From NCBI GenBank assembly GCA_963733845.1, contig CAVTEM010000011.1, positions 62,001 to 126,000 of the forward strand: 64,000 nucleotides of DNA. Direction: 5' to 3'. How positions within the stretch are numbered: position 1 is the stretch's first letter; each line of letters starts with the position of its first letter. The DNA is from DATFQE01 sp963733845 (GTDB taxonomy: Bacteria; Actinomycetota; Thermoleophilia; Gaiellales; Gaiellaceae). The position numbers and the translations under genes were made by a program. The notes beneath the pieces were generated by a model. That model did not search any database. It was given only the letters and a program-made list of their open reading frames with translations, and was not told the DNA's origin. Below, in pieces: positions 40,574 to 49,645 of the stretch.

Positions 40574-41741
40574 TCACGGGAGCACCTGGCTGAACGAGGC
40601 GCCGTCGGCCAGCGCCCCGGGACGCTGTCCGTCGCCGGCACCGAAGCCGCCCCAGACGATCAGCTCGCGGCCGGTCCAGACCGCGTCCGCCTGAGAGCGT
40701 CCGGCGAGCGGCGCCTGAGGCAGCCGTGACCAACGATCGGTGCCGGGGTCGAACGCGAGCCCGTCGGCTGTGGCCACGAAGGAGGTGCGACCGGTCTCGC
40801 CGCCCCAGATCAGCAGGCGGCGGCCAGTCCACGCAGCAACCGCACCCATGCGACCCGTTTCCATGGCAGGAAGTCGCCTCCAGCCGTTCGTCGCGGGGTT
40901 GTAGGCAAGACCTACTCTTGCCGGCGAGCCAGCTCCAGCACGCCCTCCGACGACGAGGATCTCGTGACCGGTCCACACCGCGCTGGCGCCGCGGCGAGCC
41001 TCGGGGAGCGGTGCGATCCGGCGCCAAGTGTCGGTCTCGGGGTCGTAGGCGGCCGCCCGGGCCAGCTCGTCGGGGAACGGTGTTCCGTCCACCGCGGACA
41101 TGCCGCTGACGAACAGCACGAGCTCACGGCCGGTCCACGCACCGAGTGGCTGCTGCTCGGGCGCGAGCGGCGAATCGGCGAGGCTGCGCCACGTCTCGGT
41201 CTCCGGGTCGTAGGCCTGGCCGTCCTGCGCTCGCGTCACCGCAGCAGCCGCCGCCCCAGCCGATCAGCTCCCGGCCCGTCCAGGCCACGATCCCCGCACC
41301 CGACGTGGGTCGCGGCAGACGCCGCCACTGGTCGGCGGATGGGTCGTACCCGAGGAGCGAGCAGCCCCAGACGAGCATCTCCTTGCCGGTCCAGACCGCG
41401 CTGCGGCGGCAGTACCTCTCCGTCTCGGGCGGCGGGGCGAGACGGCGCCAGGCCCGCGTCGACGGGTTGTACGCGACCGCCGCCTCCCTTGCCTGCTCGA
41501 GGTTTCCGTCCGCCGCTCCACCGGTCAGCCCGGAGAGGATCAGCTCCGTGCCCGTCCACACGCTCGTGTGGCCGGCCTCGAAGGCGATCGGCGCCGGCGG
41601 CAGCACCCGCCATGCCTCGGGGTTCGAGGTCGAGCTCGATCCGAGCAGCGAGCTGGAGCCGACGAGGACAGCCGCGGTCGCGACTGCAAGTGCGAAGGCG
41701 AGGAGACCCAATCGCCTTGTCTTCCGTCCGAGCCTGAACAT
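40574..41741 (-). CDS. Exported Kelch-repeat protein (frameshifted)
   Basis: A protein of about 388 aa with an N-terminal membrane anchor or signal (LGLLAFALAVATAAVLVGSS) and six to seven Kelch-like blades of the form 'YxPxTxxWRRLPxxP ... VWTGxELxVWGG' (YNPSTRAWRRLAPPPE, VWTGKEMLVWGC, YDPETDTWRRIAPLPE, WTGRRLLIWGG). The frame shifts at about 41235-41255, in the middle of a blade (WTGRELIGWGGGCCGD, then GQAYDPETETWRSL). ATG 41741 has GGAGG close upstream. A surface beta-propeller of unknown ligand; it is divergent from the FHA regulator. Confidence 0.75.
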
Positions 41742-41839
41742 GATTCCTCCATTCGGTGTCTTGAGTCGCCACCGAGTCTGGGCGCCGATCCGACTCCGAT
41801 CTATGGACACGAGATGGACGATCGATTGGAATTCCGCCC

Positions 41840-42595
41840 GTGGGTGACCCGACACGTGGAGCAGCGCTCGTCGTCCTCGGCCCGAACGGCGAGGAGCTCG
41901 CCAACCTCGAGCTCTCGGGGACGAAGGTGACCGTAGGACGTCTCCCGGACGTCAACGACATCGTTCTGGCGCCCGACCCGGAACGCCTCGTCACGCGCTC
42001 CGCCCATTGCACGCTCGAGCGGGAGGGAAGGCGCTGGGTCGTCGTGGACGGCGGCAGCGTCAACGGCACCTTCGTGCGGCGCGGAGGCGAGCTTCGGAGG
42101 GTCCTCGAGCGCACGGCGCTCCGCGACGGCGACGTGGTCTGCGTGGTCGCCTCGATCGACGAGGCCGACGAGCGGCGGTACTTCGAGCTCGCGTTTCAGG
42201 GAGGGGGCGATTCCCAGGCTACGAGGCCGGTCCCCGAGGCGGCCGAACTCGAGGGCGAGCCGGCCGAATGCCTCAGCTACGACACCGATGCGGCTCGACT
42301 CGTCCTCGTCCGCGGCGAGGAGAGGCACGAGCTCCAGATCCGCGCGCAGGCACACCGGCTGGTGCGCTTCATGGCCGGCCGAAACGACGAGATCGGCGGG
42401 TCGCCGGCCCTCTGCACGCACGACGAGCTGATGCACGCCGTCTGGGCGGACGAGCCGATGCACAGCCGGGTCGAGCTGGCGAGGCTGATGTGGGAGCTGC
42501 GAAAGAAGCTCGAGCCCTTCGGCGCCGAACACCTGATCGAGAACGAGCGCGGGCTCGGCTACCGGCTGCGTACCTGTCGACCTCCGCGTGGCTGA
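41840..42595 (+). CDS. FHA-domain winged-helix regulator
   Basis: A 251-aa protein. The FHA domain spans about 25-110: VGRLPDVNDIVLAPDPERLV, then SAHCTLEREGRRWVVVDGGS and NGTFVRRG, covering the phosphothreonine-binding Arg, Ser and Asn positions. A winged-helix DNA-binding domain of the OmpR/SARP type spans about 165-245: TREELL-like CTHDELMHAVWADEPMHSRV and NERGLGYRLRT. It overlaps the downstream kinase gene by 8 nt, so kinase and phospho-reader are made together. The pair recalls EmbR/PknH of mycobacteria, but here the FHA is N-terminal and there is no BTAD domain. Confidence 0.85.
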   Translation: MGDPTRGAALVVLGPNGEELANLELSGTKVTVGRLPDVNDIVLAPDPERLVTRSAHCTLEREGRRWVVVDGGSVNGTFVRRGGELRRVLERTALRDGDVVCVVASIDEADERRYFELAFQGGGDSQATRPVPEAAELEGEPAECLSYDTDAARLVLVRGEERHELQIRAQAHRLVRFMAGRNDEIGGSPALCTHDELMHAVWADEPMHSRVELARLMWELRKKLEPFGAEHLIENERGLGYRLRTCRPPRG

Positions 42596-44079
42596 TCGTC
42601 CGACACCCGGCCCCGGCGAGTCGTTCGGCGACTACACGATCGAGTCGCTGCTCGGCCGCGGCGGGATGGGCTCGGTGTTCCTCGCCACCCACGAACGGCT
42701 CGCCCGCAAGGTCGCCCTGAAGGTGATCGCCTCTGAGCTCGCAGCTCGACGAGAGCTTCCGGACGAGGTTCCTCGGCGAGTCACAGCTCGCGGCCTCGCT
42801 CGACCACCCGAACGTGATCCCGATCTACGACGCGGACGAGGTCGACGGCGTCCTCTTCCTCGCCATGCGCTACGTCAACGGCCCCAGCCTCCAGGCGCTC
42901 GTCCGGGACCGCGGACGGCTGTCCACGGAGGAGACGCTGAACATCGCCGAGCAGATCGGCGGGGCGCTCGACGCGGCCCACGCCGCCGGCCTCGTCCACC
43001 GAGACGTCAAGCCGGCGAACATCCTCGTCGCCGAGCCCGGCGACCACGCCTACCTGTGCGACTTCGGCCTGGCCAGGCGCACGAGCTCGAAGGGGGTGAC
43101 CAGGACGGGCTCGTTCCTCGGAACCGTCGACTACTGCTCGCCCGAGCAGATCGAGGGGCGGCCGCTGGACGGTCGCTCGGACATCTACTCGCTGGGCTGT
43201 GTCCTCTTCTACTGCCTGACCGGTAGGGCACCGTACGAACGCGAGAGCGATTTCGCCGTTCTGGAGGCTCATCTGCGGGATCCTCCGCCGACCCCGTCCG
43301 TCGTCGTCCCCGCGTTGCCGGCGGAGCTCGACCCGGTGATCGCCACGGCCACGGCGAAGGACCAGGACGATCGCTACGACACCGCCGGCGCGCTCGCGTC
43401 CGCGTACCGGAGTGCGGTCGATCCGGACGCGACCCGGGCGGCTCCGTCGGCTCGGCCTCCGGTCGACGCCGACACGCATGTGCTTCCTACGCGCCGGAGT
43501 CGCCGGCCGCTTCGGGGTCGTTGGGTGGCTGCGGTGCTCGTCGCGGCCGCGCTGATCGGGGTCGCCGTTGCCGCGCTCGCGCTACGCGGGCCTGACGGCG
43601 GCTCATCCGGCTCGGAGGATCCGACGACGGCGGAGCTCCGGACGTTCGTCGATCGCGTCGAGAACGTGCTGGAGCAGTCTGCCGCAGGCCGGGCCGAGAT
43701 CAGCGCCGCCCTCGAAGGCGGCCTGGACTGTTCGATCGCCCCTCGTACGGCCGGACGGCGGATCGCCAGCGTTGCCGACAACCGCCAGAGCATCCTCCTT
43801 CAGCTCGGCAGCCTGCACGCGCCGACGCCAGAGGCGGACGAGGTCGTGACGTTGCTCCAGCGTGCCCTCCAGCAGTCGATCGAAGCCGACCGGCACTATC
43901 GGGACGGCTTCTTCGACATCGTGTCCGGGAGCGGCTGCCCGCTGCCGCAGAACTCGAATTTCGAGCTCGCGGCCAGGTCGAACGCCAGTGCCACGAAGGC
44001 GAAGGTCCGCTTCGCGGAGGTGTTCAACCCGCTCGCAGAGCGCTTCCATCAGCGGCGCTGGACGGCCGGCGAGATCTAG
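42588..44079 (+). CDS. Membrane Ser/Thr protein kinase (PknB-like, frameshifted)
   Basis: An eukaryotic-like kinase of about 497 aa. The glycine loop is LLGRGGMGSVF, the ATP-binding Lys is in KVALKVIA, the catalytic loop is HRDVKPANIL and the Mg2+ loop DFGLARR. A TM helix (WVAAVLVAAALIGVAVAALA) separates it from an extracellular domain of about 170 aa with Cys residues at LDCSIAP and SGCPLPQ, no PASTA repeats. The frame changes at about 42740: the N-lobe reads LKVIASEL, and QLDESFRTRFLGE follows in the new frame. The start GTG 42588 lies inside the FHA gene. The likely first target is the FHA regulator. Confidence 0.88.
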
Positions 44080-44126
44080 CGCGTCAGCTCGAGTCGGAGC
44101 TCCCGCTGAGCCGAGGGGCGAGCGAG

Positions 44127-44873
44127 CTAGCCGGTCAGCCACGCGACCGCCTCACGTGCGATGCGAGGCGGAACCTCGTGGTCGCCCTGAAACTCGCGGT
44201 ACTCGACCGGGTAGCCGGCTGCGCGCAGCTGCGGGACGCCTCGACGGCTCGTCCGGCCGATCGGCAGGATCGAGTCCTTCGTGCCGTGAGAGATGAACAG
44301 GCGCGGTTTCCCGTACGGCTGCTCGAACGCGATGAAGCCCGGTGAGAAGCCGATCACGTGGTCGAAGAGGTCGCCGTTCGTGAGCCCGAGCGAGAGCGCG
44401 TAGGACGCGCCGTCCGAGAAGCCCGCGACGGCGACGTCGTAGATGTCGTACTCGGAGAAGACCTGCGCGAGCAGGCCGTCGATCGCCTCGACGTCCGGGC
44501 CGAAGCCGCCCTGGGCGACGTCCCAGGTCGCGCCCTGCGACTGCGGCGCGAGCAGGATCAAGCCGGCGCGGTCGGCGTACGGCCGCAGCAGCGCCATCGG
44601 CTCCTCCGGGCTGCTGCCCGCGCCGTGCAGGCCGAGGACGAGCGTCTTCGGGCCGTCGCCCGGCGGCACGTAGAGCATCGCGCTGCCGATCCGCCGCTCG
44701 CCGGCCTCGCCTGCGTCCTTCAGCGGCTGCGGCCGGGCGCTCAGACGCCCTTGAGTGGCAGCCGCGGACGGCGCCGCGGGAGGGGCGGGCGTGGTGGGAG
44801 CGGCGGCCTCGTCGTCCCCGCCGCAGCCGGCGGCGAGCACGGCGACGAGCGCAGCCAGAGCGAGCCTGGTCAT
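44127..44873 (-). CDS. Lipoprotein esterase/PHB-depolymerase-like hydrolase
   Basis: A 248-aa alpha/beta hydrolase with a lipoprotein signal (LALAALVAVLAAGCGG, lipidated Cys17). After an Ala/Pro-rich linker come the oxyanion region VLGLHGAGSSPEE, the nucleophile elbow VAGFSDGASYAL (G-x-S-x-G), the Asp in SHGTKDSILPIG and the His in FQGDHEVPPR. This order equals that of the carboxylesterase/PHB-depolymerase group. It acts on esters at the cell surface. The start is 21 nt from the stop of the upstream propeller gene, so both may be cotranscribed. Confidence 0.8.
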   Translation of the reverse strand: MTRLALAALVAVLAAGCGGDDEAAAPTTPAPPAAPSAAATQGRLSARPQPLKDAGEAGERRIGSAMLYVPPGDGPKTLVLGLHGAGSSPEEPMALLRPYADRAGLILLAPQSQGATWDVAQGGFGPDVEAIDGLLAQVFSEYDIYDVAVAGFSDGASYALSLGLTNGDLFDHVIGFSPGFIAFEQPYGKPRLFISHGTKDSILPIGRTSRRGVPQLRAAGYPVEYREFQGDHEVPPRIAREAVAWLTG

Positions 44874-44894
44874 CGAGGGGTTAGACGACGGCGC

Positions 44895-46805
44895 TCAGCG
44901 AAAGGCGATCCACGCGCGCGGCGAGAGATTGCTCAGCGCGCTCGCCTTCACGCCCCGGCCCGAGACCGTGTAGAGGCTGTCGCCTACGACGATCGAGCGG
45001 CGGATAGGGTCGAACACCTCCGGCCGGCCGTGTCTGATCCGTCCGACGTCGGAGATGCCGCTGCGCCCGACGCGAAGGCCGAGGGCGAAGGAGTCGCTGC
45101 CGGTCCGGTCGTAGGCGTCGACCGGGACGACGGTCAGCCCGCTCCGGGGCCAGTACAGGAAGGCGTGGTGGTCGAACTCCGCCTCGGAGCGGCTCGACTC
45201 GATCCTGCGCCTGTGTAGGCGGGCCGGCCGGCCGAGGTTCGACACGTCGAACACTGAGATCTGGGTCCCGAGAGTCTGGCCGCGCTCGGTGGCGTCCTGC
45301 CCGACGCCGAGGACGAGGTCGTCGCCGATCGGGTGCAGGTACGAGGAGTAGCCCTGGATCTTCAGCTCGCCGGCGACGCGCGGACGTCGCGGAGCGGAGA
45401 GGTCGACGATGTAGAAGGGATCGACCTGACGGAATGTCACGACGTAGGCGGCGTCGTCCATGAACCGCACCGCGTAGATCCGCTCGCCCTTCCCGAGCCC
45501 GCCGACGCGCCCGACGGAGACGAGCTTGCCTGCGTCTTCCTCCAGAACGGTGACGAAGCTCTCGCTCTCGCGCCCGCTCGGCCCGGTCCACCAGAGCGGA
45601 CTTTCGGTGCTGGCAACCCGAAGGCGTCCGTCCTGCTCGTCGAGCGCCCACTGGTTGACGAGAAAGCCCGGCACGACGCCGCTGGCGCGGTACTCGGTCC
45701 TGCCGGGCTTCGAGACGTCGAACTTGTGCAGCGGTGTCGTGACGCCCCGTTCTCCGGGCTCGTCCGACCAGCGCTGAGTGGCGACGTACATGCCGGTGGT
45801 GGACGAGTAGACGATCTGCCCGTCCGCGAGCACCGCGTCGGAGTCCACGACCTGCATTCCGTGCTCGAGGTCGGCCGTGATCACGGTCAGCATCCCGACG
45901 CCCGCGAACGACGCCGGCCTGCGGACGCTGCCGCACCTGACGAGGGGCCGCCGCGAGCGGGTCTTCGTGCGCACGTTCGTCCTGACCCGTGTGGGCAGCC
46001 AGTTGGCGAGGCGCGAGCGCGAGACCTTGGCCTTATTGCGCGCGACGGCCTGTGCCTCGGTCTCGCCCGGGCGCGCCGGGTCGAAGCGGAGCTCGCGGGG
46101 GAGCTGCGAGACGAGCACGACGCGGAGCGTTCCGCCGACCAGGCGCGCGCTCGCATAGCCACCCTCGAGCTCCAGCCGAGAGACGATGCGCATCGAGCTC
46201 GGATCGTGGACGTCGACCTCGGTCAGGATCGTCTTAGTCGGGTACGGGACGTATCCGAGGTTCCTGCCCAGCGGCAGGAACTCGCTGCTGCCGCGCGACA
46301 GAACGATCACGCGGTTGCCGTGCAAGAGGAGCTCGTGCTGGTCGCCGAGGCGCAGGGCCAGCGAATCGAGGAAGCGTGGGTGGGGGCCGACGGAGATCGC
46401 CTGGAGCTTCCCCTCGCCGACGGCAAAGAGGTGCTCGCCGTCGGTCTTGACGAGATCGGGCTCGTCGACGCCGCTCTCCTGGACGTTCGTCGGCGAGTAG
46501 TCGACGCCCGGCCGCGCAGCGCGCGGGGCCGGCACCGGCGTGCCGGGCGGCGCCGGCGGCCCGGGCGGCGGCGGCGGCGGAATCGGCGGACCGAAGCGCA
46601 TGGAGCCGACGAGTCTGAGCGTCTGCTTCTTGGCATACGCGAGCAGCTCACCGCAGGAGCGGAAGCGCTGCAGGCGCTCGGTCTTGCGGATGCTGCCGTC
46701 GGCATCGTGGCTCGAGCCTCCGGCGGTGGTTCCTGCGCCGGCGGCGAGCGCCGCGACGACCAATGCGGCGGCCAGGGCAGCCGTGAGCCTCACTTTCGCT
46801 TTCAC
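44895..46805 (-). CDS. Large secreted beta-propeller protein (Beta_propel family)
   Basis: A 636-aa exported protein: signal peptide (LTAALAAALVVAALAAGAGT), a short helix with one Cys (FRSCGELLAYAKK), a proline linker (PPIPPPPPPGPPAPPG), then the family hallmark YSPTNVQESGVDEPDLVKTD. The rest, to the end, is a C-terminal beta-propeller, with HKFDVSKPG, YIVDLSAPRRPRVAGELKIQ and QISVFDVSNLGRPA as blade turns. These match the secreted C-terminal beta-propeller family (PF09826) as I know it. Its function is unknown. GTG 46805 is the start. A 54-bp repeat that copies the end of a neighbouring gene lies just upstream. Confidence 0.85.
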   Translation of the reverse strand: MKAKVRLTAALAAALVVAALAAGAGTTAGGSSHDADGSIRKTERLQRFRSCGELLAYAKKQTLRLVGSMRFGPPIPPPPPPGPPAPPGTPVPAPRAARPGVDYSPTNVQESGVDEPDLVKTDGEHLFAVGEGKLQAISVGPHPRFLDSLALRLGDQHELLLHGNRVIVLSRGSSEFLPLGRNLGYVPYPTKTILTEVDVHDPSSMRIVSRLELEGGYASARLVGGTLRVVLVSQLPRELRFDPARPGETEAQAVARNKAKVSRSRLANWLPTRVRTNVRTKTRSRRPLVRCGSVRRPASFAGVGMLTVITADLEHGMQVVDSDAVLADGQIVYSSTTGMYVATQRWSDEPGERGVTTPLHKFDVSKPGRTEYRASGVVPGFLVNQWALDEQDGRLRVASTESPLWWTGPSGRESESFVTVLEEDAGKLVSVGRVGGLGKGERIYAVRFMDDAAYVVTFRQVDPFYIVDLSAPRRPRVAGELKIQGYSSYLHPIGDDLVLGVGQDATERGQTLGTQISVFDVSNLGRPARLHRRRIESSRSEAEFDHHAFLYWPRSGLTVVPVDAYDRTGSDSFALGLRVGRSGISDVGRIRHGRPEVFDPIRRSIVVGDSLYTVSGRGVKASALSNLSPRAWIAFR

Positions 46806-46812
46806 TGTACGC

Positions 46813-46866
46813 CGATTACGGCGCCGCGGACTAGTCGGTCACGCGCAAGGCGTCGAGGAGCCGGCT
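46813..46866. repeat. Direct repeat copy A (remnant of a gene 3' end)
   Basis: About 49 of 54 bases match 47991-48044. On the minus strand it reads SRLLDALRVTD and a stop, against SRLLDDLRVTE and a stop in the intact dehydrogenase gene. Changes are synonymous or conservative, and 20 bases past the stop are conserved as well. The collagen-like gene lies between the two copies. Confidence 0.75.
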
Positions 46867-46870
46867 CCAG

Positions 46871-46907
46871 GGCCGTCCCGCCCCTAAACCGAAGGGGCGG
46901 GACGGCC
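46871..46907. terminator. Strong hairpin terminator after the collagen-like gene
   Basis: Perfect 14-bp arms GGCCGTCCCGCCCC (46871-46884) and GGGGCGGGACGGCC (46894-46907) with a 9-nt loop, 22 nt past the collagen-like stop. Confidence 0.75.
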
Positions 46908-46929
46908 TCGCTGACCCGTGTAACCCTCC

Positions 46930-47818
46930 TTAGCTGCCCAACAGGAACACCTTCTCGTTGACGGCAAGTGTTCGCAGGCACCCGGTCAGGTTCGTGCCTG
47001 CGGAGAAGCCCACCGTGACGTAGATGCCCGAGATGACCTCGTTGGCGTGCTCAGCCACGATCACCTGCCAGGGCGAGTCGGGGCCATTCCCCGGGTCGTC
47101 GTCGTAGCGGACAGTCCCTTCGGTGACGTCCCACCCGTGGAGCACGTCTTCCGCAACCAACGGGAAGGGCTGCGTGTTCGGCGAGAAGATCACGCCGTGC
47201 GTATCTGCTTCTAGGAGCACCCTCAGGTACGGGGCGCCGGCGCCGCGGTGTCGGTGTCGGACGAGAAGCTGCCGGTGTAGACCAGGTTGACGATGTCGCC
47301 GAGCCTCCTGCCATTGAAACCGCTGTAGAACACCGAGCCTCCGGCCGCTGCCGTCGGGGTAAGGGCCGAATTCCGCACCAGGGCGAAGTGCCGCACAACC
47401 GGTCATGCTCACAGTCGGGTTAGTGGCCTGCGAAGTCGCCGCCGAATGCGGTGACGCGGGTGTAGGTGACCGCGGGTAGACCCGGCGGGCCCTGAGGACC
47501 TTGCGGGCCTGCTGGGCCTGCGGCGCCTGTCGCTCCCGCAGGACCGGCAGGCCCTGCAGGTCCCTGCGCGCCGGCGGGGCCCCGTGCCCCTGTTGCCCCC
47601 CGCGCACCGCGCGGGCCTCTCAGGCCACGCGGAAGCGCCACTTTGGCCTCCCCGCGCGCGCATCTGGTTCCGTTGCGTCGCTTGACATCGAAGCGTGTAT
47701 CCGCGTCGCCTTGAAGCTCGACACAGAGGACCGTCGCCTGGGGCGACTGCGAGCCGGCGAAAGCGGATGGGACGAGCAGGACCAGGAGCAGTCCGCCCAC
47801 AACGAGCGCCTTGTTCAT
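46930..47818 (-). CDS. Secreted collagen-like (Gly-X-Y) protein, three frameshifts
   Basis: An exported protein of about 295 aa: signal peptide (LVVGGLLLVLLVPSAFAG), a region with one Cys pair, then about 17 Gly-X-Y triplets (GLRGPRGARGATGARGPAG and on) as in bacterial collagens, and a C-terminal globular domain ending TNLTGCLRTLAVNEKVFLLG. The frame changes at about 47430, 47345 and 47240; the corrected path gives SQATNPTVSMTGCAALR, GSVFYSGFNGRRLGDIVNLV and PYLRVLLEADTHGVIF. Three shifts in 200 bases may mean true decay, but codon bias is preserved. ATG 47818 has AAGGGGG upstream. It is flanked by a direct repeat, so it may be a late arrival. Confidence 0.65.
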
Positions 47819-47990
47819 GGAAACCCCCTTCTTGGTGACCCCTATCGATGTAGGTCCATGCCGCAGGGGAGGCACGGCGACTCTACAGAGCAAAACCACA
47901 ATTGCCTAGGTCCACTCCGGTACGCCCGCGATGTGAAGGCAACCCGACCATCACGAACAACCGGGGTTAACTACAGGAAGGCGTCGTGGT

Positions 47991-48044
47991 CGATTACGGA
48001 GCCGCGGACTACTCGGTCACGCGCAAGTCGTCGAGCAGTCGGCT
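47991..48044. repeat. Direct repeat copy B (3' end of the dehydrogenase gene)
   Basis: Parent copy of the repeat at 46813-46866. It includes the last 12 codons and stop of the dehydrogenase gene (stop at 48009-48011) plus about 18 bases downstream. Confidence 0.75.
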
Positions 48045-48782
48045 CAAGTCGGGACTCTCGCCGCGGTGGTGGGTCCAACGCTCGCAGATCTCGGCAGCGG
48101 CCAGGCCCAGCCCATCGGCGAGCCCCAGCGCGGCACACGTGGCGGCGACCTCCTCCATCTCGGCCCGCCAGCGCCACGCCTTGGGGCCGGCGCGCGCGAT
48201 CGGGCCGGACGGGACCCCCTCGTCCGCAAGCGCCTCGTCGACGCCGTAGGACCGCGCGATCGCGTAGGCCTGGGCGGCCAGGAGGACGCCGATCTTGTTC
48301 CAGCCGCCGAAGGCCATCTTCAGCGCCGAAGCCGCGCCGATACCGCCCGGGAGCGGAACGGCCACCACGTCGGCCCCGGCGAACAGCCGGGCCACGCGCG
48401 CGATGTCGTCCTCGTCGCCGGAGAGGTAGAGGTTGATCGCGCCCTTGGCGAGGATGCTGCCGTCCAGCATCCGCAGGCCGGTCGTGCCGGCGATCCGCTC
48501 GGCCCGCTCCGGCGAGATCGCGTTCGCCTCCACGAAGAGGCCCTCGAAGCCGAGCCCCGCGACCTCGCGGGCGACCTCCTCGGCGATCTCCGGCGGGCAG
48601 ATGCTGAGCACGATCTCACTCTCGGCGGCGAGCGCGGCGACGGTCCCGACGTCACGAAAGCCGCTCGCCCGGGCGCGTGTCTCGTCGCTGCGGCCCTCGC
48701 TCGCCCACAGCACCTCCGCATCGGCCGCCTCGCCGACGGCGGCGCCCATCTCGCCCGGAAACAGCAGTCCGACCCGCGTCAT
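48009..48782 (-). CDS. NAD(P)-binding 6-phosphogluconate-dehydrogenase-like protein (DUF1932 type)
   Basis: A 257-aa oxidoreductase. The Rossmann N-terminus is TRVGLLFPGEMGAAVGEAA (GxMG motif), followed by EIVLSICPPEIAEEVAREV and LFVEANAISPERAERIAGTT. The catalytic region of the beta-hydroxyacid dehydrogenase family is here LPGGIGAASALKMAFGGWNK, with Lys in ALKMAFGGWNK. The C-terminal DUF1932 domain ends SRLLDDLRVTE. ATG 48782 is the first start before the Rossmann strand. The substrate is unknown. Its 3' end is duplicated 1.2 kb away. Confidence 0.8.
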   Translation of the reverse strand: MTRVGLLFPGEMGAAVGEAADAEVLWASEGRSDETRARASGFRDVGTVAALAAESEIVLSICPPEIAEEVAREVAGLGFEGLFVEANAISPERAERIAGTTGLRMLDGSILAKGAINLYLSGDEDDIARVARLFAGADVVAVPLPGGIGAASALKMAFGGWNKIGVLLAAQAYAIARSYGVDEALADEGVPSGPIARAGPKAWRWRAEMEEVAATCAALGLADGLGLAAAEICERWTHHRGESPDLSRLLDDLRVTE

Positions 48783-48814
48783 GGGAGCGATCGTTGAGGA
48801 CGAGCAGCTCGGCC

Positions 48815-49577
48815 TCAGCGCACGCCGAGCAGCTCGGCCGTCCGCTCCCGCTCGCGCGTGCCCGGCTCCAGGCGCTCCAGCGCGCGTGACCAGCAGAAGC
48901 GGGCGGCCTCGGTGCCTCCGACGCTGCGGTGCACGACCCCGAGGTTGACGAGCACCTGACCCTCGTGGTGGCGGTCGCCGGTGTCTGCAAGGAGAGCGAG
49001 TGCGGTGTCGAAGGCGTCGATCGCCTCGGCCGGCTTGCCCGCCTTGGCGAGCGCGATGCCCTCGGAGTTCGACGCGAGCGCCTCCTCGACGCGCGGGTCG
49101 CGATTGCGACGGCGGCTTCGCTGCCTCTCGGCGAGCCGGACGCCTTGCTCGTGGACCGCGCCCTTTGCGGTGGATGCGGTCGCGGACAGGCGCACTGCCG
49201 AGGCGCGCCCTGCCCTGGTCAACCCGTGCAGAGCCGACGATCCGCCGGCACGCGAGGTCGCCAGGAGGCGACGCGAGGATGAGGCCGTCGTCCGGCTGGC
49301 GGCGGTTGCGGCGACCCCGAGCTTGCCCGCGGCTGCGCCCGCTCCGGCGCGAACCCGCTGCAGGTCGGGGCGAGGCAGACGCACGTGCCTGTGCGCGCCT
49401 CCGATCCAGGCCGCGCCGATCAGGCCGGCGCCGAGAACGACGTGCCGCAGGAACGAGCAGGCCGATCGCCGCCATGAACGCGGCCCACACGAGCACGACG
49501 CCCGCCAGCACCGCCGCCCTGCGCGTACGGATCTCGGTCGGTTGGTCTTCGAACGACGACGGTTCCTCGTGTGACAC
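48815..49577 (-). CDS. Membrane protein with C-terminal TPR region (frameshifted)
   Basis: A protein of about 254 aa. The N-terminus from GTG 49577 reads SHEEPSSFEDQPTEIRTRRA and a TM helix (VLAGVVLVWAAFMAAIGLLV). The frame changes at about 49450, after which a second helix (RHVVLGAGLIGAAWIGG) follows. The C-terminal 90 residues are tetratricopeptide-like (SNSEGIALAKAGKPAEAIDA, DRHHEGQVLVNLGVVHRSVG, ARFCWSRALERLEP). The middle is basic and low in complexity. It is 32 nt from the start of the dehydrogenase gene and downstream of a LuxR gene on the same strand. Function unknown. Confidence 0.6.
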
Positions 49578-49645
49578 GTGAACACCCCCCAGGGACAGCG
49601 GCCAAGGCTGCTTTTGCGGCGGCCGCCGCGTTTCCTCCGTGCCTC

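Noticed and set aside
47470..47620. A GC-rich short repeat array that could be taken for a CRISPR-like or satellite repeat
   Set aside because: The 9-base periodicity comes from Gly-X-Y codons of the collagen-like protein; there are no spacers.
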